The notes under the pieces are model-generated. The model saw only the letters and a program-made list of their open reading frames with translations. It did not search any database and had not been told where the DNA came from. From positions 62,001 through 126,000 of the forward strand of contig NZ_JACHWM010000003.1 in assembly GCF_014191355.1 (NCBI RefSeq): a stretch of DNA of 64,000 bases, given 5' to 3'. The stretch comes from Methylobacterium sp. R2-1 (lineage in GTDB: Bacteria > Pseudomonadota > Alphaproteobacteria > Rhizobiales > Beijerinckiaceae). The position numbers and the translations under genes are program-made. Below are positions 15,879 to 24,855 of this stretch, piece by piece. The stretch's first letter is position 1; each line of letters starts with the position of its first letter.

Positions 15879-15924
15879 AGGCGCAGGCCACAGCATCCGC
15901 CGCCCCGCGCGGGCGGCAACCCTG

Positions 15925-15950
15925 AAGGGCGGCGCGAGCCGCCCTTTTTC
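15925..15950 (+). terminator. Rho-independent terminator after ctaE
   Basis: A nine-base perfect stem AAGGGCGGC / GCCGCCCTT closes a GCGA tetraloop and runs directly into TTTTT. It lies about 45 bp after the ctaE stop, separating the oxidase operon from the DUF983-surf1 genes. Confidence 0.85.
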
Positions 15951-16007
15951 ACGTGCAGGGCCGCGCCGGATTTTCCATACCGGCGGGATCGAACGAGCGA
16001 GCCACCC

Positions 16008-16382
16008 GTGACCCGAGCGACGACCAGCCCGCCCCCCTCCCCGGTTCCGACAGGCCTGCGCGGGCGCTGCCCGGCCTGCGGCGAGGGACATCTGTTCCGC
16101 GGCTTCCTCGCCTTCAAGCCGGCCTGCGACGTCCGCGGCCAGGATTTTTCCGCCTTCGACTCGGCGGACGGACCTGCCTTCTTCGTGATGTCGATCACCG
16201 GCTTCGTCGTCGTCGGAACGGCCCTCTGGATGGAGTTCACCTACGAGCCCCCGGTCTGGGTGCACGCGATGGTGGCCGGCAGCCTCGCCATCGGCTTGAG
16301 CTTGGCTCTGGTGCGTCCGCTCAAGGGCGTGCTCGCGGCGGTGCAGTTCGTCAACAAGGCCGAGCAGGGGCGCTTCCGCTAG
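16008..16382 (+). CDS. DUF983 membrane protein
   Basis: A 124-residue DUF983 family protein. It starts with a CxxC zinc-ribbon-like motif (RCPACGEGHLFRGFL, C21 and C24, with C40 further on), followed by two hydrophobic helices (FFVMSITGFVVVGTALWM and a second near residue 90). In Rhizobiales this family usually sits between ctaE and surf1, as here. A role in oxidase biogenesis is inferred from that context; the biochemical function is unknown. The start is GTG. The stop codon TAG overlaps the GTG start of surf1 by one base, so the two genes are translationally coupled. Confidence 0.9.
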   Translation: MTRATTSPPPSPVPTGLRGRCPACGEGHLFRGFLAFKPACDVRGQDFSAFDSADGPAFFVMSITGFVVVGTALWMEFTYEPPVWVHAMVAGSLAIGLSLALVRPLKGVLAAVQFVNKAEQGRFR

Positions 16383-17152
16383 TGGTCGAGCTGTCCGCGA
16401 TCGAACGCCAAGCGCGCCTGCGCAGCCTGTGGGCACCGGGCCTCGCAGCCCTGGTTTGCCTGACGATCCTGCTTGGCCTCGGGTTCTGGCAGCTCGCCCG
16501 CAAGGGCGAGAAGGAGGCGCTGATCGCCCGCATCGTGGAGCGCTCGCATGCCGAGCCGCCGGCCGCCCCTCCCCCGTTCGACGCCTGGGACGCGAAGGCC
16601 GACGAGTTCAGCCGCGTGCGGGTGCGCGGCACCCTGCTCCACGACAAGGAGACCCTGGTGCACGGGCTGGCGCCGGGCGAGCCCGGCCGGGCGCTTCAGG
16701 GCTTCTATGTGCTCACCCCGCTCAAGCGCGACGACGGCACCACCATCCTGATCAACCGCGGCTTCGTGCCGACCGAGCTGCGGCGACCCGAAGACCGCGC
16801 CGCCGGGCAGGTGAAGGGCGAGGCGACGGTAACCGGCATGCTGCGGGCGAGCGAGGCCCGCGGGCTGTTCGTGCCGGAATCCGACCCGAAGCGCGACGCG
16901 TGGTTCACCCGCGACATTCCCGGCATCAGCGCGGCCCGCGGGCTGACCAACGTCGCGCCCTACCTGATCGAGGCGGACGCGACGCCCAATCCCGGCGGCT
17001 GGCCCCGCGGCGGGCAACTTCGGGTCGATCTGCCGAACAACCACCTGCAATACGCCTTCACATGGTTCGGCATCGCCGCCTGCCTGATCGGCGTCTTTTC
17101 CGTTTTCGCGTGGCGGCGGTTGTACGATCCGGCGGAGCCGAAGGCCGGCTGA
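16382..17152 (+). CDS. surf1: SURF1 family cytochrome oxidase assembly protein
   Basis: A 256-residue Surf1/Shy1-type protein that helps heme a insertion into subunit I. Two membrane helices flank a periplasmic domain: residues of roughly 15-35 (LAALVCLTILLGLGFWQLAR) and near the C-terminus (HLQYAFTWFGIAACLIGVFS). The family motifs GFWQLARK, ILINRGFVP, and the LPNNHLQYAFTW signature are present. The GTG start (VVELSAIERQ) overlaps the DUF983 stop by one base (TAGTG). Confidence 0.94.
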   Translation: MVELSAIERQARLRSLWAPGLAALVCLTILLGLGFWQLARKGEKEALIARIVERSHAEPPAAPPPFDAWDAKADEFSRVRVRGTLLHDKETLVHGLAPGEPGRALQGFYVLTPLKRDDGTTILINRGFVPTELRRPEDRAAGQVKGEATVTGMLRASEARGLFVPESDPKRDAWFTRDIPGISAARGLTNVAPYLIEADATPNPGGWPRGGQLRVDLPNNHLQYAFTWFGIAACLIGVFSVFAWRRLYDPAEPKAG

Positions 17153-17238
17153 CGGCGTTGGCCCGCGGGATGTCAGAACGTTGGCAGGCTGCGCGGGACC
17201 GGGAAGCCTCGCGCGGCAAGATCCGCGGAGGGCCGCCG

Positions 17239-17652
17239 ATGCGCACCGTTGCCGTCCTTCTTTGTCTCGTCCTGACAGGCGCGCCGGCCTATGCCGACGA
17301 CGTGGCCCGCACAGCGGCCCGCGCCACCATCGAGCGGCAGATCGACGCCTTCCGCCGCAACGACGCGGCGGGCGCCTACGCCGAGGCCGCGCCGCAGATC
17401 CGCAACCTGTTTCCCTCGGCCGAGACCTTCATCGCCATGGTAGCGAAGGGCTATCCCCCGGTCCTGCGCCCCCGCAGCTACCGCTTCGAGACAGTTGAAG
17501 AGACAGGCGAGGACGAGATTGCCCAGGGCGTGAGCTTACAGGACGAGGCCGGCATCGATTGGGTGGCGCTCTACACGCTCCGGCGTCAGGCCGACGGTCA
17601 ATGGCGGATCACCGGGTGCCAGTTGAAGAAGGCGTCGGGCGAGAGGGTTTGA
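17239..17652 (+). CDS. Exported DUF4864-type protein
   Basis: A 137-residue secreted protein. The start ATG has a GGAGGG ribosome site and gives a signal peptide MRTVAVLLCLVLTGAPAYAD. The rest matches the DUF4864 pattern: IERQIDAFRRNDAAGAYAEA, then IRNLFPSAETFIAMVAKGYP, and a closing WRITGCQL, an NTF2/SnoaL-like fold by appearance. The function is unknown. It lies 86 bp after surf1 on the same strand and upstream of thrC. Confidence 0.8.
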   Translation: MRTVAVLLCLVLTGAPAYADDVARTAARATIERQIDAFRRNDAAGAYAEAAPQIRNLFPSAETFIAMVAKGYPPVLRPRSYRFETVEETGEDEIAQGVSLQDEAGIDWVALYTLRRQADGQWRITGCQLKKASGERV

Positions 17653-17736
17653 CGCCGCGGGGCCAAAAACTGATCCGGCTCCGCTTCGACATGGCGAAAT
17701 CGATCGTGTAGAGGGGGCGCCTTCCCGGAGGCATCC

Positions 17737-19149
17737 TTGCTGCACGTCTCGACCCGCGGCGCCGCCGCGCCCTTGAGCTTTTCCGATGCGCTGCTCGCCG
17801 GCCTCGCCCGCGACGGCGGCCTCTACGTGCCCGAGAGCTGGCCTCAGCTCAGCCGTGAAGAGATCGCGGGCTTTGCCGGAATGCGCTATGCCGAGGTGGC
17901 CAAGCGCGTGTTGCGCCCGCTCATCGACGGCGAGATCCCGGACCCCGAACTCGATGCCATGATCGAGGCGGCCTACGCGACCTTCCGCCATCCCGCGATC
18001 TGCCCGCTGACCCAGATCGACGACAACCTGTTCCTGATGGAGCTGTTTCACGGGCCGACGCTCGCGTTCAAGGACGTGGCGATGCAGCTGCTTGGGCGCC
18101 TGATGGATTATGTGCTGCGCCGGAAGGGCGCGCGCGCCACCATCGTCGGCGCCACCTCGGGCGACACGGGCAGCGCGGCGGTCGAGGCCTTCAAGGGACT
18201 CGATCAGGTCGATGTGTTCATCCTGTTCCCGCACGGCCGCGTGTCGGAGGTGCAGCGTCGGCAGATGACGACGATCAACGCGCCGAACGTCCACGCGCTC
18301 GCGGTCGACGGCAATTTCGACGATTGCCAGAACCTCGTGAAGGCGATGTTCCAGCACGGCGACTTCGCGGACTCGGTCAAGCTGTCGGGCGTGAACTCGA
18401 TCAACTGGGCCCGCGTCGCGGCGCAGACCGTCTACTACTTCACGAGCGCGGTGGCCCTGGGCGCCCCGCATCGAAAGGTCTCGTTCGCGGTGCCGACCGG
18501 CAATTTCGGCGACATCCTCGCCGGCTGGGTCGCCAAACGGATGGGCCTGCCGATCGAGCGGCTGATGATCGGCACCAATGCCAATGACATCCTGGCGCGC
18601 ACGCTGGAGCACGGGGCCTACGAGCCGCGCGGCGTGCAGCCGACCACCTCGCCCTCGATGGACATCCAGATCTCGTCGAACTTCGAGAGGCTGCTGTTCG
18701 AGGCTTTGGACCGCGACGCCTCCGCGCTCGGACGCCTGATGGCCGGTCTGAAGCAGTCCGGCGGCTTCACGCTCAGCCCCGAGGTTCTGGCGAGTGTGCG
18801 CGAGGAATTCGATGCGGCCGCCGTACGCGAGCCGGATGTGGTGGACGAGATCGCCGGCACCTACCGCAAGACCGGTATGGTGCTCGATCCGCACAGCGCC
18901 ATCGGTGTGCGCGCCGGCCGCAAGTTGCTCGAGAAGGATCCGGCGACACCGGTCGTGGCGCTCGCCACCGCCCACCCGGCCAAATTCCCGGACGCGGTCT
19001 CGCAGGCGACCGGCGGCGGGCGCCCGGTGCTGCCGCCCCACCTCGCCGACCTGATGACCCGGCCGGAGACCGTGGCGAATCTGGCCAATGATCAGGCCAC
19101 GATCGAGCGCTACATTACGGAGCATGCCCGCATCACGCGAGGCGACTGA
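17737..19149 (+). CDS. thrC: Threonine synthase
   Basis: A 470-residue PLP enzyme that converts O-phosphohomoserine to threonine. The PLP lysine is in the family motif HGPTLAFKDVAMQLLG. The phosphate-binding ATSGDTGSAAVEAF and the VPTGNFGDILAGWVAKRMG segments are present, as in the longer type of threonine synthase. The start is TTG (LHVSTRG) with a CGGAGG ribosome site five bases upstream; no ATG or GTG gives a complete N-terminus. The next gene begins six bases after the stop, so the two are co-transcribed. Confidence 0.95.
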   Translation: MLHVSTRGAAAPLSFSDALLAGLARDGGLYVPESWPQLSREEIAGFAGMRYAEVAKRVLRPLIDGEIPDPELDAMIEAAYATFRHPAICPLTQIDDNLFLMELFHGPTLAFKDVAMQLLGRLMDYVLRRKGARATIVGATSGDTGSAAVEAFKGLDQVDVFILFPHGRVSEVQRRQMTTINAPNVHALAVDGNFDDCQNLVKAMFQHGDFADSVKLSGVNSINWARVAAQTVYYFTSAVALGAPHRKVSFAVPTGNFGDILAGWVAKRMGLPIERLMIGTNANDILARTLEHGAYEPRGVQPTTSPSMDIQISSNFERLLFEALDRDASALGRLMAGLKQSGGFTLSPEVLASVREEFDAAAVREPDVVDEIAGTYRKTGMVLDPHSAIGVRAGRKLLEKDPATPVVALATAHPAKFPDAVSQATGGGRPVLPPHLADLMTRPETVANLANDQATIERYITEHARITRGD

Positions 19150-19155
19150 GACGGC

Positions 19156-20451
19156 ATGAACCAGCATTTCTCGACCTTCGGCGCCTCGCCGGGCCTCACC
19201 GTCAGTCGCCTCGGCAACGGTCTGACCGTCGCCACCGAGACCATTCCCGGCGTCGCCACGGCGACGCTCGGCGTCTGGGTCGGGGCGGGTTCGCGCCACG
19301 AGCGGGCGGATGAGCACGGCCTGAGCCACCTGATCGAACACATGGCCTTCAAGGGCACAGCGACGCGCTCCGCCCGCAAGATCGCCGAGGACATCGAGAA
19401 TGTCGGCGGTGAGATCAACGCCGCCACCAGCACCGAGAGCACGAGCTACACCGCTCGCGTTCTCGGCGAGGATGCGGGCGTGGCCCTCGACGTGCTCGGC
19501 GATATCCTGACCCGCTCGGTCTTCGACGCGAACGAACTCGCCCGCGAGAAGGGTGTGATCCTCCAGGAATATGCGGCAGTCGAGGACACGCCCGATGACG
19601 TGGTCTACGACGCCTTCATCGAGACGGCCTTTCCCGACCAGCCGATCGGCAGACCGATCCTGGGCCGGCCCGAGACGATCCAGAGCTTCGACCGCGCGGC
19701 GATCGAAGCCTACATCGCCCGCGAATATGTCCCCGAGCGCATGGTGCTCGCCGCCGCCGGCGCGGTCGAGCATGCCGAGATCGTCGAGGCGGCCGAGCGC
19801 CATTTCGGCAGCCTCAAGTCCGTCGAGGCACCGCCGGTCGTGGCCGGAATCTACGGCGGCGGCGAGCGGCGGATGCAGAAGCGGCTCGAACAGGCGAACC
19901 TCGTGCTCGGCCTGCCCGGCCTCTCCTTCCGCGACGATGGCTACTATGCGCTGCACCTGTTTTCCCAGGTGCTCGGCGGCGGGCTGACCTCGCGGCTCTG
20001 GCACGAGGTGCGCGAGACCCGCGGGCTCGCCTACGACATCCAGGCCTTCCACTGGCCCTTCGCCGATTGCGGCCTGTTCGGCATCGGCGCCGGCACCTCG
20101 GGCGCGGACCTCGCCGAACTCGTCGATGTCACCATCGCCACCACCCGCGAGGCGACCGAGCGGCTCGACGCAACGGAGCTCGCCCGCGCCAAGGCGCAGC
20201 TCAAGCTCTCCCTGCTCTCCGCCCTGGAGACGCCGGGCGGGCGCATCGAGCGCAACGCCCGCCAGCTTCTCGCCTGGGGCCGGGTGATCCCGCCGCAGGA
20301 GCTGATCGCCAAGGTCGATGCGGTCGAGGTCGAGCACGTTCGCGCGGCGGGCCGTACTCTTCTGCGCGGTGCGCCGACGCTCGCCGCAATCGGCCCAATC
20401 AAGGGACTGCCGCCGCTCTCCCGCGTCACGGCGGCTCTTCAGGCGGCCTGA
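19156..20451 (+). CDS. M16 family zinc peptidase (mitochondrial processing peptidase-like)
   Basis: A 431-residue M16 metalloprotease resembling the beta subunit of mitochondrial processing peptidase. The inverted zinc motif HxxEH is complete: H58, E61 and H62 in SHLIEHMAFKGT. The distal metal-ligand glutamate region is EKGVILQEYAAVEDTPDD. The C-terminal half has the glycine-rich FSQVLGGGLTSRLWHEVRE segment. Adjacent placement after thrC is typical of Rhizobiales. The substrate is not known; no partner inactive M16 subunit lies beside it. Confidence 0.93.
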   Translation: MNQHFSTFGASPGLTVSRLGNGLTVATETIPGVATATLGVWVGAGSRHERADEHGLSHLIEHMAFKGTATRSARKIAEDIENVGGEINAATSTESTSYTARVLGEDAGVALDVLGDILTRSVFDANELAREKGVILQEYAAVEDTPDDVVYDAFIETAFPDQPIGRPILGRPETIQSFDRAAIEAYIAREYVPERMVLAAAGAVEHAEIVEAAERHFGSLKSVEAPPVVAGIYGGGERRMQKRLEQANLVLGLPGLSFRDDGYYALHLFSQVLGGGLTSRLWHEVRETRGLAYDIQAFHWPFADCGLFGIGAGTSGADLAELVDVTIATTREATERLDATELARAKAQLKLSLLSALETPGGRIERNARQLLAWGRVIPPQELIAKVDAVEVEHVRAAGRTLLRGAPTLAAIGPIKGLPPLSRVTAALQAA

Positions 20452-20477
20452 CGGCGCACTACCTCTCTGGGTTGAAG

Positions 20478-20502
20478 CCCGGCGCCCACAAAGGGTGCCG
20501 GG
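20478..20502 (+). terminator. Stem-loop after the M16 peptidase gene
   Basis: CCCGGCGCCC and GGGTGCCGGG form a ten-base stem with one mismatch around ACAAA. No T-run follows, so it may only be an mRNA-stabilising hairpin. It lies between the peptidase gene and the small membrane gene at 20531. Confidence 0.45.
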
Positions 20503-20530
20503 ACCGGCTCCAAGTGAAACACCGCCCGCC

Positions 20531-20677
20531 ATGAATCCCGTCGCCGTCGCGACCATGCTCGGTATCGCCCTCGGCTTCTTCGGTCTGCTCGCCTACGCGC
20601 TGACCGTAGGCGAGGCGTGGCTGCTCGCCATCCTCGCCATCATCGCCGTCGGGGTGTTCGTGCGCTGGGGGGAGTGA
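20531..20677 (+). CDS. Small two-helix membrane protein
   Basis: A 48-residue protein, almost wholly hydrophobic, with two predicted helices (VAVATMLGIALGFFGLLAYAL and WLLAILAIIAVGVFV) and a short charged end RWGE. It follows the M16 peptidase on the same strand. No family is recognised and the ribosome site is weak. Support comes from the coherent membrane pattern over the whole length. Confidence 0.55.
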   Translation: MNPVAVATMLGIALGFFGLLAYALTVGEAWLLAILAIIAVGVFVRWGE

Positions 20678-20720
20678 GCCGCAGCCTTGCCGCACATCGT
20701 CCCTGCGGATGTCGGCCGGG

Positions 20721-22031
20721 CTACTTCCGCTCCTCCAGGGCCGGTCCCCGCGTCGCATCGGTCCCCTGCCCCGTTCCGGCCAGCGGGCCGACCGTGACCG
20801 GCTGGCCGGTGCGGGCGGCCGCGTAGATCGCCTCCATCAGGATCATGTCCTGCAAGCCCTCCTCGCCGGGCGTGCGAGGGCGGCGGTCGGTGAGGATGCA
20901 CTCGGCCATGTGGTCGAGTTCGAGCGCGAACTGGTTCTTGTGCGTCAACACCGGTTCGTCCCGCTGGACGTGGCTTCCCTCGCGGTGCGCGATGGTGAGG
21001 CGCTGGCCGCGATAGGCAAAGGCGTTTGCCAGGTCGAGCGAACCTCCAGTGGTATGGACGCGAAGTGACCGGCTCTCATGGACGCCATAACTGGTGCCGC
21101 ACTGCGCGATCACCCCGGAGGGGAAACGGAGCGTAAAGGCGACGCTCTCCTCGACCTCCTTGAAGCGTGGGTCGTTCTCGGGCGTGACGATCTGCGCCTG
21201 GATCGAGACCGGCTCCTCGCCCAGCAGCGCCCGCACCCCGTTGAGGCAGTAGAGGCCGATATCCGGCAGCGCGCCGCCGCCCGCGAGCGCCTTGCGCAGG
21301 CGCCACTGTTCCGGCAGCGCCGTGGTCTGACCGTTGAAGGCCTCGACCATCTTCACTCGCCCGAATTCGCCGGAGCGGGCGAGCCGCACCACCTCGCGGT
21401 TGAACGGCTCGTACTGGCAGCGATAGGCGATCATCAGCTTGACGCCCGCCTTGTTGCAGGCCTCGATCATCTCCTGCGCCTCGGCCGACGCGTTCGCCAT
21501 CGGCTTCTCGCACAGCACGTGCTTGCCCGCGCCCGCTGCCGCCAGGACGTTGTCCCGATGCAGGCCGTTCGGCGTGACGATGTAGACCGCCTTGACCGCG
21601 GGATTGGCCTTCAGCCGATCCCACTGGTCGTACGAATAGATCGCGTCGGCCGGGATGCCGTACTGTGCCGCCGTCAGCCCGGCTTTCTCCGGCGAGCCGG
21701 ACATCAGCGCCACGACCTTCGCCTTCTTTGCTTCGCCGAAGGCCGGCAGGATCTCCTCCAGGCTCAGGCGCCCGAGCCCGACGATCGCGAAGCCGACCCG
21801 CTCGGAGAGCGGCATCGGTGCGGGCGGCGGCGGGGGCGGCGCATCGCCGGAATCGCGCCAGTTCGGGAAGACAATCCGCCCGCCCTGGACCGCGCCGGTA
21901 TCGGCCGGTACCGACGGAGCCGGCGGACCGGACGCGGCCCGTGCGCCCGCGCCGAGGCCCAGGGCCGCGCCTGTCAGGCCGGCGCTGCCCGCAAGGAGGA
22001 GGCGCCGGGACAATCGGAGGTCGTCGCTCAT
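20721..22031 (-). CDS. Tat-exported Gfo/Idh/MocA family oxidoreductase
   Basis: A 436-residue NAD(P)-dependent sugar or polyol oxidoreductase of the Gfo/Idh/MocA family. The N-terminus carries a twin-arginine signal (LRLSRRLLLAGSAGLTGAAL), as in glucose-fructose oxidoreductase, and a proline-rich linker (DAPPPPPPAPMPLSERV). The Rossmann motif is VGFAIVGLGRLSLEEI and the catalytic lysine is in the EKP motif (HVLCEKPMANAS). Export in folded form with bound cofactor is inferred from the Tat signal. The substrate is unknown. It is convergent with the small membrane gene upstream. Confidence 0.9.
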   Translation of the reverse strand: MSDDLRLSRRLLLAGSAGLTGAALGLGAGARAASGPPAPSVPADTGAVQGGRIVFPNWRDSGDAPPPPPPAPMPLSERVGFAIVGLGRLSLEEILPAFGEAKKAKVVALMSGSPEKAGLTAAQYGIPADAIYSYDQWDRLKANPAVKAVYIVTPNGLHRDNVLAAAGAGKHVLCEKPMANASAEAQEMIEACNKAGVKLMIAYRCQYEPFNREVVRLARSGEFGRVKMVEAFNGQTTALPEQWRLRKALAGGGALPDIGLYCLNGVRALLGEEPVSIQAQIVTPENDPRFKEVEESVAFTLRFPSGVIAQCGTSYGVHESRSLRVHTTGGSLDLANAFAYRGQRLTIAHREGSHVQRDEPVLTHKNQFALELDHMAECILTDRRPRTPGEEGLQDMILMEAIYAAARTGQPVTVGPLAGTGQGTDATRGPALEERK

Positions 22032-22073
22032 GGAGTAGGGTCCGGCCTTGCTAAAACACGAGGCCGGAACGCG

Positions 22074-22877
22074 TCAGCCTGCCGAGGTGGTTCCTTTGAC
22101 CTGGCCGGGTCCGGTCGACGCGGGGGTCGGATCTGGGTCCTCCACCTCGCCCCGGCGCTGGAGCTGGAGTGCGACGAACCAGCAGAGAGCCGCCCAGGCG
22201 GCGCCGACGCACCAGCCCGCCAGCACATCGCTCGGCCAATGGACGCCGAGATAGACGCGGCTGACGCCGACCAGGACCGTCATGAAGATGCCGAGCGCGA
22301 GCATCAGCGCCTTGACGCTGCGCCGCCGCTCGACGCGGGCGAGCAGGGTGGCGAGCGTGAGGTAAGCGATGGCCGACATCATCGCATGGCCGGAGGGGAA
22401 GCTTGCCGTGAACACCTCCATGCCGTGCGGCACCAGGTCGGGCCGTGGGCGGTGATAGAAGAACTTGAGCACCGTCGAGACGGCCTCGCCGCCTCCGACC
22501 GCAGCCAGCACGAACACCGCAACCCGCTGTCGGCCCGCGAGCGCGAGGTAGATCACCGCCGCTGCCGTGAGGAACACGATGGTGACCACGCTGCCCCAGC
22601 CGGTGATGTCGCGCATCGCCTCTTCCAGCCAAGCCGGCCCGATCGGGTCGGAGAGGTCGGCGGGGTTGCGCAATCCGAGCAGAATCTTGCGGTCGAGGGC
22701 CGCGGTCGAGCCTTCGCCGACCTCGCGGGCCAGGGCGAAAAAGCCGTAGCCGAGGGTGCTGACGAGGAGCAGCGAGACCAGCGGCCCGACCTCGTTGAGG
22801 TGGAGCCGCAGCCATACGGCGGACGAGCCGCGCCAGAGGGCGCCGCCGCCGGTGCGCGCGATACCGGGCAGTCTCAT
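22074..22877 (-). CDS. PAP2 superfamily membrane phosphatase
   Basis: A 267-residue lipid phosphatase-like protein. All three PAP2 motifs are present: K138 with RPRP at 143-146 (KFFYHRPRPD), PSGH at 161-164, and SRVYLGVHWPSD at 206-217. Several membrane helices surround them. Likely substrates are undecaprenyl diphosphate or phosphatidic acid; the sequence does not choose. The start ATG overlaps the stop codon of the upstream RNA ligase-like gene (ATGA), so they are translationally coupled. The frame is open 20 codons further upstream, but that stretch lies inside the other gene. Confidence 0.9.
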   Translation of the reverse strand: MRLPGIARTGGGALWRGSSAVWLRLHLNEVGPLVSLLLVSTLGYGFFALAREVGEGSTAALDRKILLGLRNPADLSDPIGPAWLEEAMRDITGWGSVVTIVFLTAAAVIYLALAGRQRVAVFVLAAVGGGEAVSTVLKFFYHRPRPDLVPHGMEVFTASFPSGHAMMSAIAYLTLATLLARVERRRSVKALMLALGIFMTVLVGVSRVYLGVHWPSDVLAGWCVGAAWAALCWFVALQLQRRGEVEDPDPTPASTGPGQVKGTTSAG

Positions 22878-23392
22878 GCCGCATCCCCGAATGCGATGGT
22901 CGCGATCCGCTCCCACGGACCGCCGAGGTAACGCCATAGCAGCATGCCCGGTGCCCGAAAGTGCGAAGGTCGGAAGTTCTCGGCCAACGCGGCGTGCAGC
23001 GCACGGGCGGTCTCGGGAGCGACCTTGTTCTGCACGGTGACGTGCGGGCGCCAGCCCTGCCGGTCCTGTGCGTTAAGATGCTCGCGGAACGCCGCCGCGA
23101 CCCGCGCGCGAAAGCCGGACAGGGCTTCCGATTCCAGGGCGTAAGCGACGCCGCGCCCGGTGAGGCGCACGCCCGTGACCGCAACGTCCGGTACGCTCTG
23201 CGTGCGGGCAAGCGCCGCCACCGTCTCGGTCACGCCCGCCACGTCCTCACCCGGCAGGTGGTGGAACAGCGTGACGTGGGCAGGGATGTGGTTCAGCGCC
23301 TCCGGGAAGTGCCGCCGCCTCAAGCCGTCGAAGGTGGCGAAGGCCGCCTCGTCCATCTGCAGCGTCAGGATCAGCGGGGCAGGCTCGGGCAA
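22874..23392 (-). CDS. 2'-5' RNA ligase / cyclic phosphodiesterase family protein
   Basis: A 172-residue member of the 2H phosphoesterase superfamily. Both HxT motifs are present: H39-V-T41 in IPAHVTLFHHLPG and H117-V-T119 in WRPHVTVQNKVAP. Such proteins act on 2'-5' linked or 2',3'-cyclic RNA ends; the physiological substrate in bacteria is mostly unknown. It is followed by the overlapping PAP2 gene. Confidence 0.88.
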   Translation of the reverse strand: MPEPAPLILTLQMDEAAFATFDGLRRRHFPEALNHIPAHVTLFHHLPGEDVAGVTETVAALARTQSVPDVAVTGVRLTGRGVAYALESEALSGFRARVAAAFREHLNAQDRQGWRPHVTVQNKVAPETARALHAALAENFRPSHFRAPGMLLWRYLGGPWERIATIAFGDAA

Positions 23393-23529
23393 CGCTTCGG
23401 ACTCTCTCGATCGAGGCCGGTCGCCCGGCGCGGTTCGAGCAAGATGGTGCGATGGGATCGCGTATCCAGCCGAAGGGCTGTGGTGCGCCTGCGCTGTTCA
23501 GCCGGCCTAGCTGCGTCTAGGAAGCTGCG

Positions 23530-24474
23530 ATGGCCCGCAGGAACAGAGAGATCATCCACCGGGGGCGCGACGGGTGGCTGTTCCTGATCGGGGGCACCAA
23601 CGGGGTGCTGCTGCAATACCGGCGCTCGCTCGCCGGCTGGTGGCACCTGCGCCGCTGGGCACGGCTGATCGAGGCGCGCGCCGCCCGCGCTCAAGCGCTC
23701 GGCATCCGCTACGTCCACACCATCGTGCCGGAAAAGCTCTCGGTCTACGACAACCAGACCCTCGACCTCGACTACGATCCGCGCCTGTCGCCGGCGCGCC
23801 GGCTCGCCCGGCGGCTTGCGCGGATGAGCGGCTTCGTCGATCTCGTCGCCCCCTTGCGCGCGGCCCGCGACGGCGCCGAGCCGCTCTACCGCCGCACCGA
23901 CTCGCACTGGACCTACGAGGGCTGCCTGATCGGCTACCGCGCCCTGTTACGCGCCTGCGGCGCCGTCGCGCCGCGCGACATCGCCGAGCGCCCGCGCTTT
24001 CCCCACGACGGCCTGTGGGATCTCGGCGACAAGCTTCCCGATCGGCCGCGGGAAACGGTGGTGAATTGGGCGGTGCACCGCGATGCGTCGCGCGCCTATG
24101 CCAGCCCGCTGGTCGAGTCCTACGAGGCGGCGGGAAAGGCGGGCGACCTGCATGTCGGCGCCCATGTCATCTACCGGAACCCCTCCCCGCAGGCCGACCC
24201 GCGCACCCTGGTGCTGTTCGGGGATTCCTACGCGCATTTCGCGCCGATCATGCTGACGAGCTTCCTCGCCGAGACGTTCCGCGAGATGCACTTCGTATGG
24301 TCGTCGAGCATCGACTGGGCCTACGTCGAGCGGGTGCGGCCCGACATCCTGATGTTCGAGATGGCCGAGCGCTTCCTCGTCCGCATCCCGACCGACGATT
24401 TCGACGTCGCGGCCTACGAGAAGCCGGGGATGGAGAAGCCGGTGCGTCAGGCGGAGATGGCGCCGCTGGTCTGA
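23530..24474 (+). CDS. AlgX/AlgJ-like SGNH O-acetyltransferase family protein
   Basis: A 314-residue protein resembling the SGNH-hydrolase-like domain of the alginate O-acetyltransferases AlgX and AlgJ. Key segments are the IHRGRDGWLFLIGGTN start, the DxHW catalytic-like motif D124-S-H-W127 in YRRTDSHWTYEG, and the serine motif GDSY at 231-234 (LFGDSYAHF). No signal peptide is obvious, which is unusual for a periplasmic acetyltransferase, so a cytoplasmic or atypically exported role is possible. It stands alone, with no polysaccharide biosynthesis genes beside it. The nearest glycosyltransferase, at 48-55 kb, is broken. Confidence 0.85.
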   Translation: MARRNREIIHRGRDGWLFLIGGTNGVLLQYRRSLAGWWHLRRWARLIEARAARAQALGIRYVHTIVPEKLSVYDNQTLDLDYDPRLSPARRLARRLARMSGFVDLVAPLRAARDGAEPLYRRTDSHWTYEGCLIGYRALLRACGAVAPRDIAERPRFPHDGLWDLGDKLPDRPRETVVNWAVHRDASRAYASPLVESYEAAGKAGDLHVGAHVIYRNPSPQADPRTLVLFGDSYAHFAPIMLTSFLAETFREMHFVWSSSIDWAYVERVRPDILMFEMAERFLVRIPTDDFDVAAYEKPGMEKPVRQAEMAPLV

Positions 24475-24528
24475 CGCGCTGCGGCGCCCCTTCGAAGAGA
24501 GGCGCCGGGTTGATCTTCGATCCGGATC

Positions 24529-24855
24529 TTAGCGAGAGCAGACCCGCTGACGGGCCGGGCCGCCGCCGCCGGCCTGGTAGCTCTTCGCGTGGCCGATCGA
24601 GCCGGTCATGTCCTGGGTCGGATTGCCGCCGCCGCGCTTCACCACGATGTCGCAGTAGCCCGAGGCGCCGCCGGCCGCGAGCGGAAGCGCGCCGAAGCCC
24701 CCGTTGGTGACGCGCGGCGGGGCCGGCGGTACGACCTGCGACGGCAGCGCGGTCCAGGTTCCTTTCTTGGATCGAGCCGATTGCGCGGCGACTGGCGTGA
24801 CCGCAGTCGCAAACGCAACCAGGAGGATCGGTGCGACTGATGCGAAGCGCAGCAT
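24529..24855 (-). CDS. Small exported hypothetical protein
   Basis: A 108-residue protein with a signal peptide (MLRFASVAPILLVAFATAVTPVAAQSA). The mature part is short and rich in Gly, Ala and Pro and has two cysteines, one in GYCDIVVKRGGG and one near the C-terminus (RQRVCSR), which could form a disulfide. The start is chosen for the AGAGGAG ribosome site seven bases upstream; the frame continues upstream but looks non-coding. No family recognised. A perfect GGCGCC repeat pair at about 24484-24507 separates it from the convergent AlgX-like gene. Confidence 0.7.
   Translation of the reverse strand: MLRFASVAPILLVAFATAVTPVAAQSARSKKGTWTALPSQVVPPAPPRVTNGGFGALPLAAGGASGYCDIVVKRGGGNPTQDMTGSIGHAKSYQAGGGGPARQRVCSR

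Noticed and set aside
17536..20556. A 1,006-codon antisense frame across thrC and the M16 peptidase
   Set aside because: Both sense genes have complete catalytic motifs; the antisense frame has none.
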